DNA of 9,051 nucleotides from contig CAMPCT010000071.1 of the NCBI GenBank assembly GCA_946647055.1, positions 1 through 9,051 on the forward strand, given 5' to 3'. Position numbers and translations under genes: made by a program. Shown here piece by piece: positions 1 through 8,986 of this stretch; the first letter of the stretch is position 1, and each line of letters starts with the position of its first letter. The stretch is from an uncultured Atopobium sp. (GTDB lineage Bacteria > Actinomycetota > Coriobacteriia > Coriobacteriales > Atopobiaceae). The notes under the pieces were generated by a model that did no database searches, was not told the DNA's origin, and was given only the letters and a program-made list of their open reading frames with translations.

Positions 1-26
1 GAGTGGGTGCCAAGGCCCCGCCCGAC

Positions 27-55
27 TGAGACGAATCACCTGTCCCCTTGTCTCA
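27..55. repeat. REP-like palindrome at the 3' end of the DUF512 gene
   Basis: The arms TGAGAC (27-32) and GTCTCA (50-55) are perfect inverted repeats around a 17-nt centre containing ACCTGTCCCC. The element contains the DUF512 stop codon (36-38) and encodes the protein's last residues, roughly RQGDR. From memory, GGGGACAGGT cores with short palindromic flanks resemble dispersed REP-type repeats linked to Y1/RAYT transposases. This cannot be confirmed from a single copy. No T-run follows, so it is not an intrinsic terminator. Positions 1-26 beyond it show no recognisable gene. Confidence 0.4.
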
Positions 56-1457
56 AGGCTTGCACGACCGCGTCGACGATGGCGCCCGGCGAGGGCATGT
101 TGACGTGGCCCACCCCTCCCCGAGCGGCAATCTCGTCAACTATGTCCGCCTGGGGCACGCCGTCGAGGGTGATGCCGTCGAAGTTGAACATGACCTCGGG
201 GAGCAGGACGATCGTGCCCGTGAGGTCCTGCGGCAGCTGGGCGAGCAGGTCCTGGGCGACGATGAGGCCGGTCACGTTGACGTCCCCGCCAAAGTAGTCG
301 TTCCTGATGGGCCAGGTCATGACGCGCGGGCGGTCCCCGCCGCAAAGCGCGCACCACCGCGACGTGAGGTCTTTGATGGTTCGCTCCGCCGCCTCGCCAC
401 ACACCACGAGCACGCGCAGGTCGCGCTCCCCCAGCGCATGCATGGCCCTCGCCATCTCGGAGCCACGGGCCTCGATCAGCTGGCTCGTCTCGTCGAGGAA
501 GCTGCGCAGCATGCCGATGCCGTCATAGAACTGCGGATAGCCGTCATAGGAGTCCGCTGGCGGCACGTCCATGTCGGCGGCCACGTAGAACTCGTCGGAC
601 AGCTGGAAGCGCGTCATGCCGTCGCGGGCGCGCGAGCGCTCCTGATAGGGGCCCACGAGACCAACCACCTCGCGCGCGCCCTCGGGGTCGTCCCAGAACG
701 AGCGCGTGAGGTTCTTGGAGTACTGCGTGTAACCGACAGGAACGAGCGCCAGCGAGGTGATGCCGGGATGCGCCTCCACCCAGTCGAGGGTGCGCACGAG
801 CTCCTCGCCGTCGTTGATGCCGGGGCACAGCACGATCTGCCCGTGGACCTCGATGCCGGCCTCGAGCAGCCGCTCGAGCACCTCGACGCCACGTGCGGCG
901 TGGCGGCCGATGAGGTTGCGGCGGACGTCGGGCGAGATGGCGTGGAGGGACACGTTCATGGGCTCGAGCCGGCACTCGATGACACGGTCGACGTCCTCGT
1001 CGGTCATGTTGGTGAGGGTCACGAAGTTGCCCTGCAGGAACGACAGGCGATAGTCGTCGTCGCGGATCATGAGCGAGGCGCGCGCGTCCTCCGGCAGCAT
1101 CGCCATGAAGCAGAACTTGCAGGCGTTCACGCAGGTGCGGATGCCGTCGAAGAGGACGTCGGTGAACTCGATCCCCCAGTCCTGCCCCGGCTCGCGCACG
1201 AGCTCTACCTCGACGGGGTCACCCTCCCCCTCACCGGGCTCCTCGACCACCTCGAGGATGGCCACCGGACCGTCCGCCTCCCAGCGCCAGGCGATGAGGT
1301 CGGTGAGCGGCGCGCCGTTCACGCTGTCGATGCGCATGCCGGGCTCGATCCCCACCTCCCAGGCGGGGCTGCCCTCCTCGACGCGCTCGACGAAGGCCCC
1401 GATGGCCCGGTCGCGCGTGGAGGCGTAGTCCGCCCTCTTGGTGGCCGGCTCGCCCAT
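36..1457 (-). CDS. PDZ-radical SAM-DUF512 iron-sulfur protein, function unknown
   Basis: The 473-aa protein matches a widespread family of uncharacterised FeS oxidoreductases. The N-terminus holds a PDZ-like domain, AFVERVEEGSPAWEVGIEPG (21-40) to MRIDSVNGAPL. The radical-SAM-type cluster motif is C109-x3-C113-x2-C116 within FDGIRTCVNACKFCF (103-117). It is followed by RDDDYRLSFLQGNFVTLTN (132-150), NVSLHAISP (168-176) and VLCPGINDGEEL (209-220), all family hallmarks. The C-terminal DUF512 region includes FQLSDEFYVAAD (284-295) and RNDYFGGDVNVTGLIVAQDL (385-404). An extra CxxC pair (C369, C372) sits in the DUF512 region. The ATG at 1457 is one base after the ispH stop; the upstream ribosome-binding signal is weak, consistent with coupled translation. 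The stop codon and last codons fall within a small palindrome (27-55). The reaction and substrate are unknown. Confidence 0.9.
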   Translation of the reverse strand: MGEPATKRADYASTRDRAIGAFVERVEEGSPAWEVGIEPGMRIDSVNGAPLTDLIAWRWEADGPVAILEVVEEPGEGEGDPVEVELVREPGQDWGIEFTDVLFDGIRTCVNACKFCFMAMLPEDARASLMIRDDDYRLSFLQGNFVTLTNMTDEDVDRVIECRLEPMNVSLHAISPDVRRNLIGRHAARGVEVLERLLEAGIEVHGQIVLCPGINDGEELVRTLDWVEAHPGITSLALVPVGYTQYSKNLTRSFWDDPEGAREVVGLVGPYQERSRARDGMTRFQLSDEFYVAADMDVPPADSYDGYPQFYDGIGMLRSFLDETSQLIEARGSEMARAMHALGERDLRVLVVCGEAAERTIKDLTSRWCALCGGDRPRVMTWPIRNDYFGGDVNVTGLIVAQDLLAQLPQDLTGTIVLLPEVMFNFDGITLDGVPQADIVDEIAARGGVGHVNMPSPGAIVDAVVQALRQGDR

Positions 1458-1458
1458 G

Positions 1459-2295
1459 TCAGACCATGCCCTCGATGGCAGCCCGGACGGCCTCGATGTG
1501 CGAGGCGGGGGTCGACGCGCCTGCGGTGATGCCGACCGTCGTCGCCCCCTCGAACCACGCCGGGTCGAGCTCGTCCTCGCCCTCGATGTGGTGCGTTGGG
1601 CAGAGCGGCGCGCAGATCTCGGCGAGGTGCCTGGTGTTGGCTGAGTTCTTGCCTCCCACCACGACCATGACGTCGGCCTCGGCGGCGAGGCGCAGCGCCG
1701 CGGCCTGATGGCCTGCGGTGGCGGAGCAGATGGTGTCGACGACCTCCACGTCATCCACCCGGTCGCGCAGGGCAGAGACGATCACGTCGAGCGTGGAGCG
1801 TGCCAGCGTGGTCTGCACGACCACCCCGACGCGGCCTTCCAGAGGCGCCGACGCGACCTCGTCCGCGGAGCCTATCACGAGGGCGCTGGGCACGTGCCCG
1901 TGCGTGCCCTCCACCTCGGGGTGACCGGCCTCGCCCGCAATGACGACCTGTCGCCCCTCGCGTGCGAGCCGCTCGGCCGCCAGATGGACCCTCTTGACGA
2001 AGGGGCAGGTGGCGTCGAGGACCCTGGCACAGGCGGCGTGGGCGCGCGCCTCCTCGTCGGGCGATACGCCATGGGCGCGCAGCACCAGCGTGCCACCCGC
2101 CGCGTCCTCCGGGACGTCCGCCACCCGAACCCCCCGCTCGGAGAGGTCGGCCATGACGCGCGGGTTGTGGATGAGCGGCCCCAGGGTGTAGGTGGTGCCG
2201 CCCTCCCCCGACGCCCGCATCACCATGTCGAGGGCGCGCTCGACACCATAGCAGGCGCCCACCTCGTCAGCGATGACGACACGCACGCGACCCAT
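1459..2295 (-). CDS. ispH: 4-hydroxy-3-methylbut-2-enyl diphosphate reductase IspH
   Basis: IspH is the last enzyme of the MEP pathway. It uses a [4Fe-4S] cluster to reduce HMBPP to IPP and DMAPP in the cytosol. The 278-aa protein is slightly short but complete. It has the three cluster cysteines: C15 in GACYGVERAL, C97 in ATCPFV and C190 in TICSAT. Substrate residues are present: H43 (LIHNP), H75 (RAHG), H125 and E127 (GHPEVEG), the QTT motif (161-163), S218/N220 (KNSANTRHL) and S261 (GITAGASTP). The ATG at 2295 has GGGAGG with an 8-nt spacer across the end of the preceding gene, 2 nt after its stop. One base separates it from the radical-SAM gene. ispH next to cmk or plsC is seen in other Gram-positive genomes. 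IPP feeds undecaprenyl phosphate and quinones, in keeping with the cell-envelope theme of this part of the operon. Confidence 0.96.
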   Translation of the reverse strand: MGRVRVVIADEVGACYGVERALDMVMRASGEGGTTYTLGPLIHNPRVMADLSERGVRVADVPEDAAGGTLVLRAHGVSPDEEARAHAACARVLDATCPFVKRVHLAAERLAREGRQVVIAGEAGHPEVEGTHGHVPSALVIGSADEVASAPLEGRVGVVVQTTLARSTLDVIVSALRDRVDDVEVVDTICSATAGHQAAALRLAAEADVMVVVGGKNSANTRHLAEICAPLCPTHHIEGEDELDPAWFEGATTVGITAGASTPASHIEAVRAAIEGMV

Positions 2296-2297
2296 GG

Positions 2298-3881
2298 CTA
2301 GAGCCTCCCGGGATGCTCTTCGCGAAGCTCCGCGCGCAGGTCGAAGACGCGGTCCATCGCCACGCGCTCCATGGTCTCGACCTGCTCCTTGCGCTTGGTG
2401 ACGCCAAGCTCGTCGAAGGAGATCTTGTCGCCCGCCTTGATGTAGACCGGGCAGAACGGACGCGGCAGCTTGGCACCGACCGGCTTGATGTTGCGTGCGC
2501 CCACGATCGCGAAGGGCTGGACACAGGCCTTGGCCATCTGGGCCATGAGCGAGAATCCGCCGTGGATCTCGTGGCGCTCGTCGTCGCGGATGCGCGTGCC
2601 CTCGGGGAAGACCAGCACGCACTCCCCGCGCTTGAGGGCGTCGCTCGCGCGTCGGACCGCCTTGATGTCGGCGGTGCCGCGATTGACGGGGATGGCACCG
2701 ACGCGGCTGAAGAGCCAGGTCATGAAGGCGTTGCTGTTGAACTCGCTCTTCATGATGGGACGCGTCTTGATGCCGTGCACGTAGGCGGAGACCACGAGCA
2801 GGACCGGGTCGATGGCGGAGCAGTGGTTCATGATGAACATGCGGCCGGACTTGTCGTCCCAGAGCTTATGGGCATCCTCGACCTTCCAGGGGCAGAGGAT
2901 CTTGCTGAGGAACCCGACGACGCAGATGATGAGGCCATGGAACAGGCGACCCGTGATGGGCCATTCGTCGATGCCATGGCTGTAGTAGTCGTCGGGGGTA
3001 TTACCCGCAAAAGGGCGCATGCGGCCCGACCCCTCGCCCGCAGGCTTGCTCGCGGGCTTCTCGGCCTCCCTCGCGGGCGCAGCCTGCTTGGCGGGCTTGG
3101 GCTCGACGGGAACGACGACCGGCCGTGGTGCGGGCTCTGGTGAAGCCTCGGGGGCCACAGGCGCGGCCTTGCGGGCCTCGACGTCCGCCGCCAGGCGACC
3201 AAGCCCCTCGTGCAGGGCGATGATGCTCGAGACGACCTCGTCGACGGTGAGGTTGGACGAGTCGATGTGATGGGCGTCCTCCGCCGGCTTGAGGGGCGAC
3301 TCGGCACGGGTCGAGTCCGCGACGTCACGACGCTTGAGGTCCTCGAGGATCTTGCGCTCCTCCTCGGCGTCGGCCGTGGCGGTCGCGTCCTGGGCGGCGT
3401 CGCCACCCTGGCGCTGGACGGCGCGACGATGGGCACGCGCGGCGGGGTCGGCCGTCAGGAACACCTTGACCTCCGCGTCCGGGAACACGACCGTCCCGAT
3501 GTCGCGTCCCTCCGCGACGACGTTCCCCTCGAGGCCCAGCTCGCGCTGGCGCTCGACGAGGGCGGTGCGCACCGCGGGGATGGCCGACACTGCCGAGACG
3601 TTCGCATCCGTCTGGGGCGTGCGAATCTCCCGCGTGACGTCCCGACCGTTGATGAAGACCGTCTGGCCCGCGTCCGACGTGCCAAACTCGATCCTGCAGC
3701 CACGGGCGACCTCGGCCACCGCATCGGCATCGCTAGGATCGATTCCCAGTCGAGCGCACTCGCAGGTGACGGCGCGGTACATGGCGCCCGTGTCGAGGAA
3801 CGTCATGCCGCACCTGTCGGCGATGGCATGGGCGACTGTTGACTTTCCGGAGCCGGCAGGCCCGTCAATCGCTACGCGCAT
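2298..3881 (-). CDS. cmk: Bifunctional cytidylate kinase / 1-acylglycerol-3-phosphate acyltransferase (CMK-PlsC fusion)
   Basis: The 527-aa protein has two enzyme domains. Residues 1-~230 are a full-length (d)CMP kinase that phosphorylates CMP/dCMP with ATP. It shows P-loop GPAGSGKST (7-15), FLDTGAMYRAVT (28-39), AEGRDIGTVVFPDAEVKVFL (123-142) and RRDVADSTRAESPLKPA (184-200). Residues ~235-287 are a Pro/Ala/Lys-rich, probably flexible linker. Residues ~290-527 are a PlsC-type lysophosphatidic acid acyltransferase with a hydrophobic segment (~313-328), HX4D motif NHCSAID (H353, D358), GAIPVNRG (395-402) and FPEGTR (425-430). PlsC makes phosphatidic acid at the membrane, and CMP kinase recycles the CMP released when CDP-diacylglycerol is consumed. 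The two activities therefore meet in phospholipid synthesis; the link is inference. In most bacteria cmk and plsC are separate, often adjacent genes. The gene ends 2 nt before ispH. Confidence 0.93.
   Translation of the reverse strand: MRVAIDGPAGSGKSTVAHAIADRCGMTFLDTGAMYRAVTCECARLGIDPSDADAVAEVARGCRIEFGTSDAGQTVFINGRDVTREIRTPQTDANVSAVSAIPAVRTALVERQRELGLEGNVVAEGRDIGTVVFPDAEVKVFLTADPAARAHRRAVQRQGGDAAQDATATADAEEERKILEDLKRRDVADSTRAESPLKPAEDAHHIDSSNLTVDEVVSSIIALHEGLGRLAADVEARKAAPVAPEASPEPAPRPVVVPVEPKPAKQAAPAREAEKPASKPAGEGSGRMRPFAGNTPDDYYSHGIDEWPITGRLFHGLIICVVGFLSKILCPWKVEDAHKLWDDKSGRMFIMNHCSAIDPVLLVVSAYVHGIKTRPIMKSEFNSNAFMTWLFSRVGAIPVNRGTADIKAVRRASDALKRGECVLVFPEGTRIRDDERHEIHGGFSLMAQMAKACVQPFAIVGARNIKPVGAKLPRPFCPVYIKAGDKISFDELGVTKRKEQVETMERVAMDRVFDLRAELREEHPGRL
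3018..3035 (-). promoter_or_regulatory. Possible internal translation start for a stand-alone PlsC
   Basis: At the end of the Pro/Ala-rich linker the minus strand reads GAGGGG (3035-3030), a 9-nt spacer, then an in-frame ATG (3020-3018), codon 288 of the fusion. Initiation here would give a 240-aa protein, a normal length for a free PlsC, starting just before the acyltransferase domain. A purine-rich stretch in a GC-rich gene can occur by chance, so this is a suggestion only. Confidence 0.3.
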
Positions 3882-4666
3882 GCGTGCCCCTCCCCTCTCT
3901 TGTCCCCACCGGCGACGGCCACGCCGCCCCCGAGCAGGGAATGGATAGACTCTATCTCGTCCTCGTCGAGGTATCGCCACGATCCCTCGGCGAGGCCACG
4001 TGCCGTCACGGGGCCAAAGGAGTCACGACGCAGCTCCTCGACGCCGTGCCCGATTGCGGAGAGCATTCGCTTGACCTGGTGCTTGCGGCCCTCGCGAATG
4101 CGGATTCCCACCAAGGCCCCGCCAGGGACGCGCTCGATGAGGTCGGCCTCGGCCGGCTGGCAGGGCCCGTCGTCCAGCGTGATGCCGCGCCTCAGCCTGT
4201 CGAGCTCGCCCTCGGTGGGCACGCCGCGAACGCGGGCGACGTAGTGCTTGTCGACATGGCGCGAGGGATGCAGCATCTCCTGCGCTGCGTCACCGTCGGT
4301 CGTGAAGAGCAGGAGGCCCGTCGTGTCCATGTCGAGACGACCGACCGGGAAGAGACCCGGGTGCCTGTCGACAGGCACGAGGGACGCGACGCACGGCCTG
4401 CCATGGGGGTCGCTCATGGTGGTGAGATAGCCCGCCGGCTTGTCGAGGACCAGGTAGGTGGGGGTGTCTGCGAGACGCACAACGATGCCGTCGACCTCGA
4501 CGACGTCACGCGCGGGGTCGACCTTGCTGCCCAGCTCGCTCACGACGACGCCGTTGACGCGCACGCGCCCTGCCGTCATGAGGTTCTCCGAGCCACGCCT
4601 GCTCGCCACGCCCGCACGGGCGAGGAAGCGCTGCAGGCGCATGGGGACGATGCGCTCGTCAGGCAT
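3872..4666 (-). CDS. rluB: 23S rRNA pseudouridine synthase RluB-type (RsuA/RluB/E/F family)
   Basis: This enzyme isomerises a specific uridine in rRNA to pseudouridine, for RluB-type members in 23S rRNA helix 89 near the peptidyl-transferase centre. The 264-aa protein has an N-terminal S4 RNA-binding domain, MRLQRFLARAGVASRR (9-24) to GRVRVNGVVVSELGSKVD (33-50). The catalytic domain carries KPAGYLTT (76-83) and the catalytic loop VGRLDMDTTGLLLFTTDG (108-125), with D112 as the nucleophile-position aspartate. EGRKHQVKRML (192-202) is the conserved C-terminal motif. The ATG at 4666 is chosen because it overlaps the scpB stop by 8 nt. A second ATG, eight codons on (4642), has no clear ribosome-binding site. 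The last 12 codons contain the cmk ribosome-binding site and overlap cmk by 10 nt. The scpB-rluB-cmk order is widely conserved in Gram-positive bacteria. The exact target position (RluB versus RsuA) is assigned from context. Confidence 0.9.
   Translation of the reverse strand: MPDERIVPMRLQRFLARAGVASRRGSENLMTAGRVRVNGVVVSELGSKVDPARDVVEVDGIVVRLADTPTYLVLDKPAGYLTTMSDPHGRPCVASLVPVDRHPGLFPVGRLDMDTTGLLLFTTDGDAAQEMLHPSRHVDKHYVARVRGVPTEGELDRLRRGITLDDGPCQPAEADLIERVPGGALVGIRIREGRKHQVKRMLSAIGHGVEELRRDSFGPVTARGLAEGSWRYLDEDEIESIHSLLGGGVAVAGGDKRGEGHACA
3887..3897 (-). promoter_or_regulatory. Ribosome-binding site of the cmk-plsC fusion gene
   Basis: The minus strand reads GAGGGGAGGGG with a 5-nt spacer before the ATG at 3881. 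It lies inside the final rluB codons. It fixes the start so that the protein begins MRVAIDGPAGSGKST. A longer frame to 3980 would add 33 Arg-rich residues before the P-loop that are not found in CMK proteins. Confidence 0.75.
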
Positions 4667-5354
4667 CGTTCTCGTCCCCGTCTGCCGTCGCGTCGAGGTC
4701 GTCCTCGAACTCGCCCACGAGCGCACGGTCCTCGTCGAGGTCGTCCGAGATCTCGTCGATGGTGGAGTTGATGGACCGTCCCGACAGGCGCTCGCGGATG
4801 AACTGCCTGGACTCCTCGTCGGGTGCGAACTGCTCGAGGTCGGGAAGGTCGCGCAGGCTCCTCAGGCCAAAGCGCTCGAGGAACGCCTGGGTGGTGCCGT
4901 AGAGGATGGCCTGGCCGTGGTTGGCGTCGCGGCCAAGCTCGCGAACGAGCCCCTTGTCGACGAGCGAGGAGATGACGCCGTCGGAGTTGACCCCGCGCAC
5001 GGCGCGGACACCCTCGCGGGTGACGGGCTGGTGATAGGCGATGACGGCAAGGGCCTCGAGGGCGGCCTGGGACAGGCGACGCGTGTCCCAGGAGAGCACG
5101 AAGGCCTCGACCTGCTCGTGGTAGGCGGGGTGCGTGAAGTAGCGCCAGCCCCCCGCCACCTCGCGCAGCTGGAAGCCGCGGTTGGCGTCGGCGTACTCCG
5201 ACGCGAGCTCCGCCAGGATGGAGGCCACCTCGCCGGGGGCGACGCCCAGGTTCTTGGCAAGGTCGGTCGCCGACACCGGGTCGCTCGAGACGAGCAGCAT
5301 CGCCTCGATGGCCCCTCGGATGTCGCCCTGCCCGAGGATGGACAGCTGAGACAT
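4659..5354 (-). CDS. scpB: Segregation and condensation protein ScpB
   Basis: ScpB forms a dimer that binds ScpA in the SMC-ScpAB condensin. The 231-aa protein has two winged-helix domains. The first (about 11-85) opens with DIRGAIEAMLLVSSDPVSATDLA and includes the family's FQLREVAGGWRYFTHP (61-76). The second (about 92-165) contains the family signature LSQAALEALAVIAYHQPVTR (94-113), then RGVNSDGVISSLVDKGLV (120-137) and LYGTTQAFLERFGL (151-164). The C-terminal ~33 residues (199-231) are strongly acidic (Asp/Glu-rich) and exceed the usual family core. They are probably disordered. The ATG start at 5354 has the strong GGGGAGGA site 2 nt after scpA. Its end overlaps rluB by 8 nt. The pairing with scpA makes the assignment secure. 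Confidence 0.95.
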   Translation of the reverse strand: MSQLSILGQGDIRGAIEAMLLVSSDPVSATDLAKNLGVAPGEVASILAELASEYADANRGFQLREVAGGWRYFTHPAYHEQVEAFVLSWDTRRLSQAALEALAVIAYHQPVTREGVRAVRGVNSDGVISSLVDKGLVRELGRDANHGQAILYGTTQAFLERFGLRSLRDLPDLEQFAPDEESRQFIRERLSGRSINSTIDEISDDLDEDRALVGEFEDDLDATADGDENDA

Positions 5355-5356
5355 GG

Positions 5357-6157
5357 TCACTCCTCCCCTATGCTCGTGAGCTCCGCCTCGTCGAGCTCGA
5401 AGGCCTCGGAGCCCTCGACCCACGAGATGTCGATCTCACCAAACGTCTCGGACTGCGATACCGTGATCGAGCCGTGCTTGAAGAGCTCGAGCACGGCGAG
5501 GAACGTGACGACGACGACCTCGGCCGACTCATCACCACCCAGGAGCTCCGTGAAGGTAAGGCGCCCGCGCGAGCGCACCATGCGGTCGACCGAGGCGACC
5601 GTGAGGGCCACCGGCAGACGCTTGGGAGCGATGTGCTCGGCCTCGAGCAGGAGGCTCTCGCGACGGCTGTCGAGGTCCGCGCAGATGACCGCGAGGCCAC
5701 GAAGCGTGATGCCCGCGAGGTAGTCGGGCATGAGGCCCAGGTACTCGGGGTCCGGCCCCGCCGTTCGGGCCACCATGCGGCCCTCCGCCTCCATGCGCGC
5801 CCCCAGGGCGGCCCCGGCGTTGCGGAACTGCTTGTACGCGATGAGGCGGGCGATGAGGACCTCCCGCGCCTCGTCGGCGCTGAGGCCTATGACGTCCTCG
5901 TCCTCGTCGACGTCGACCACGATGGGCTCGTCGGGCACGAGCGAGGCCGCCTTGATGTCGAGCAGGGTCGAGGCGACGAGCACGAAGTCACTCGCGACGT
6001 CGAGGTCCATGTCGCTCATGCGCTCGATCTCGGCGAGGTACTGGTCGGCGACCTCGGCGATGGAGATCGCGCCGATGTCGACCTTCTGCCTGCTCACGAG
6101 CTGGAGCAGGAGGTCGAAGGGACCGGAGTACGCCTGCGTGCTGATGCGGTAGCTCAC
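5357..6157 (-). CDS. scpA: Segregation and condensation protein ScpA (kleisin)
   Basis: ScpA is the kleisin that bridges the heads of the SMC dimer and, with ScpB, forms the condensin complex that organises and separates sister chromosomes at the nucleoid. The 266-aa protein begins with the conserved SGPFDLLLQLVSRQKVDI segment (11-28), followed by SIAEVADQYL (32-41) and SDFVLVASTLLDIKAASLVP (56-75), the N-terminal SMC-neck binding part. An acidic loop, VDVDEDEDV (81-89), precedes the central region. The C-terminal winged-helix part holds VTFLAVLELFKHGSITVSQS (217-236) and FGEIDI. The GTG start at 6157 is chosen because it puts the conserved motif at the usual distance and starts one base after the protease stop. 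An upstream ATG at 6208 would overlap that gene by about 50 nt and add 17 unconserved residues. scpB follows after 2 nt. No SMC gene lies in the window. Confidence 0.95.
   Translation of the reverse strand: MSYRISTQAYSGPFDLLLQLVSRQKVDIGAISIAEVADQYLAEIERMSDMDLDVASDFVLVASTLLDIKAASLVPDEPIVVDVDEDEDVIGLSADEAREVLIARLIAYKQFRNAGAALGARMEAEGRMVARTAGPDPEYLGLMPDYLAGITLRGLAVICADLDSRRESLLLEAEHIAPKRLPVALTVASVDRMVRSRGRLTFTELLGGDESAEVVVVTFLAVLELFKHGSITVSQSETFGEIDISWVEGSEAFELDEAELTSIGEE
5361..5368 (-). promoter_or_regulatory. Ribosome-binding site of scpB
   Basis: The minus strand reads GGGGAGGA, then a 6-nt spacer containing the scpA stop, then the ATG at 5354. It sits inside the last codons of scpA, consistent with translational coupling, and fixes the scpB start at 5354 over an upstream in-frame start at 5423. 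Confidence 0.75.
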
Positions 6158-6158
6158 C

Positions 6159-6831
6159 TTAGGCCCCCAGGAGAAACTCGATGATGCGTCCGCCCACGCC
6201 ACCGACATACGCCCCGATGGGGTCGATGCCCAGGTACTCGGGAAGGACGAACAACAGGACGAGCATGATGGGCATGGCGTAGCGCTGCACCTGGTAGTAG
6301 CGGTTGAGCGCCTCGCCCCTGAAGAGCGGCGTGAGGATCTTCGAGCCGTCGAGCGGCGGCAGCGGGATGAGGTTGAAGAGCATGAGGGAGACGTTGACGC
6401 TCACGTAGAGCAAGAGCGCGCGGGCGACCCAGACGCCCCAGACGCCATCGAGCAGGACGAGCCTGGGCGAGAGGAGGCGGAAGGCGACGGCCCCGAACAC
6501 CGCCTGCACCAGGTTCATGGCCGGGCCCGCGACGGCAACGATGACCTCGTCGCGACGGCGGTTGCGCAGGCGGTTGGGGTTGTAGGGAACGGGACGCGCG
6601 TAGGCGAGCGTGACACCTCCCGCAAGGGCCAGGAGCAGCGGCAGGATGACGGACCCAAAGGGGTCGATGTGCGCCGCGGGGTTGATGGTCAGGCGGCCCT
6701 CCTCGGCAGCGGTGGGGTCTCCGCACTGGTACGCTGCCCAGGCGTGCCCATACTCGTGGATCGAGGCCGAGATGACCACGATGAGCACGACGAGCGCGGT
6801 CTGGATGAGGCGCGTGGGAGAGGCAAGGAGG

Positions 6832-6839
<8 letters not shown>
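6159..6839 (-). CDS. M50 (site-2 protease family) membrane metalloprotease
   Basis: This is a polytopic membrane zinc protease of the short site-2-protease (YwhC/Rip3-like) group, thought to cleave substrates within the membrane. The 226-aa protein has a first membrane segment (~11-27) running into HEYGHAW, where H28 and H32 with E29 form the HExxH zinc site. It then shows [11 protein letters not shown] (52-62), a membrane segment 63-80, the family motif [11 protein letters not shown] (83-93), and VAGPAMNL (103-110) opening another segment. [11 protein letters not shown] (156-166) includes D164 as the expected third zinc ligand. A last segment lies at ~186-204. No PDZ or CBS domain is present. 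The ATG start has a strong GAGGAGGG site (6848-6855, 8-nt spacer) within the end of the ABC-F gene, which it overlaps by 8 nt. A single base separates it from scpA. The same neighbourhood (M50 protease next to scpAB) is common in Gram-positive bacteria; the substrate is unknown. Confidence 0.92.
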
Positions 6840-8922
<2,083 letters not shown>

Positions 8923-8928
8923 GCGATG

Positions 8929-8934
8929 CTCCCT
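8929..8934 (-). promoter_or_regulatory. Ribosome-binding site fixing a TTG start for the ABC-F gene
   Basis: The minus strand reads AGGGAG followed by a 6-nt spacer (CATCGC) and then TTG at 8922-8920. It supports the TTG start. A longer frame back to a TTG at 8973 would begin inside the tRNA terminator hairpin and add 17 residues without similarity to the usual ABC-F N-terminus. Confidence 0.7.
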
Positions 8935-8955
8935 GCGTCTCCCGACGGTGGTTAG

Positions 8956-8986
8956 AAAAAAGGTCGCCGGCAAACAACCGACGACC
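8956..8986 (-). terminator. Intrinsic terminator of the tRNA-Val transcript
   Basis: On the minus strand a 9-bp stem GGTCGTCGG/CCGGCGACC (8978-8986 with 8962-8970, one T-G wobble) closes a 7-nt loop TTGTTTG and is followed directly by six T residues (8961-8956). This is a textbook Rho-independent terminator. It sits between the tRNA 3' end and the ABC-F gene, so it should end the tRNA transcript and separate it from the operon below. It leaves only 33 nt before the ABC-F start codon. The 74 nt between tRNA and ABC-F therefore hold this hairpin, a ribosome-binding site and no convincing promoter. Confidence 0.9.

Noticed and set aside
1..26. Start of a further gene after DUF512, such as a GTPase gene expected from synteny
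   Set aside because: No start codon with a ribosome-binding site can be read in these few bases on the minus strand.
27..55. The palindrome at the operon end as a Rho-independent terminator
   Set aside because: The arms are only 6 bp around a 17-nt loop and there is no following T-run on the minus strand.
48..1529. A 493-codon open frame on the plus strand opposite the DUF512 gene
   Set aside because: No family motifs, composition typical of reverse-complement reading (His/Asp/Val/Leu-rich), and the minus strand carries a complete radical-SAM protein.
4458..5723. A 421-codon open frame on the plus strand opposite scpB and scpA
   Set aside because: It runs against two well-conserved genes and shows no domain or plausible ribosome-binding context.
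8923..8973. A 17-residue N-terminal extension of the ABC-F protein from a TTG at 8973
   Set aside because: The start would lie in the loop of the tRNA terminator hairpin. The extension does not resemble ABC-F N-termini, and the TTG at 8922 has a well-placed AGGGAG site.
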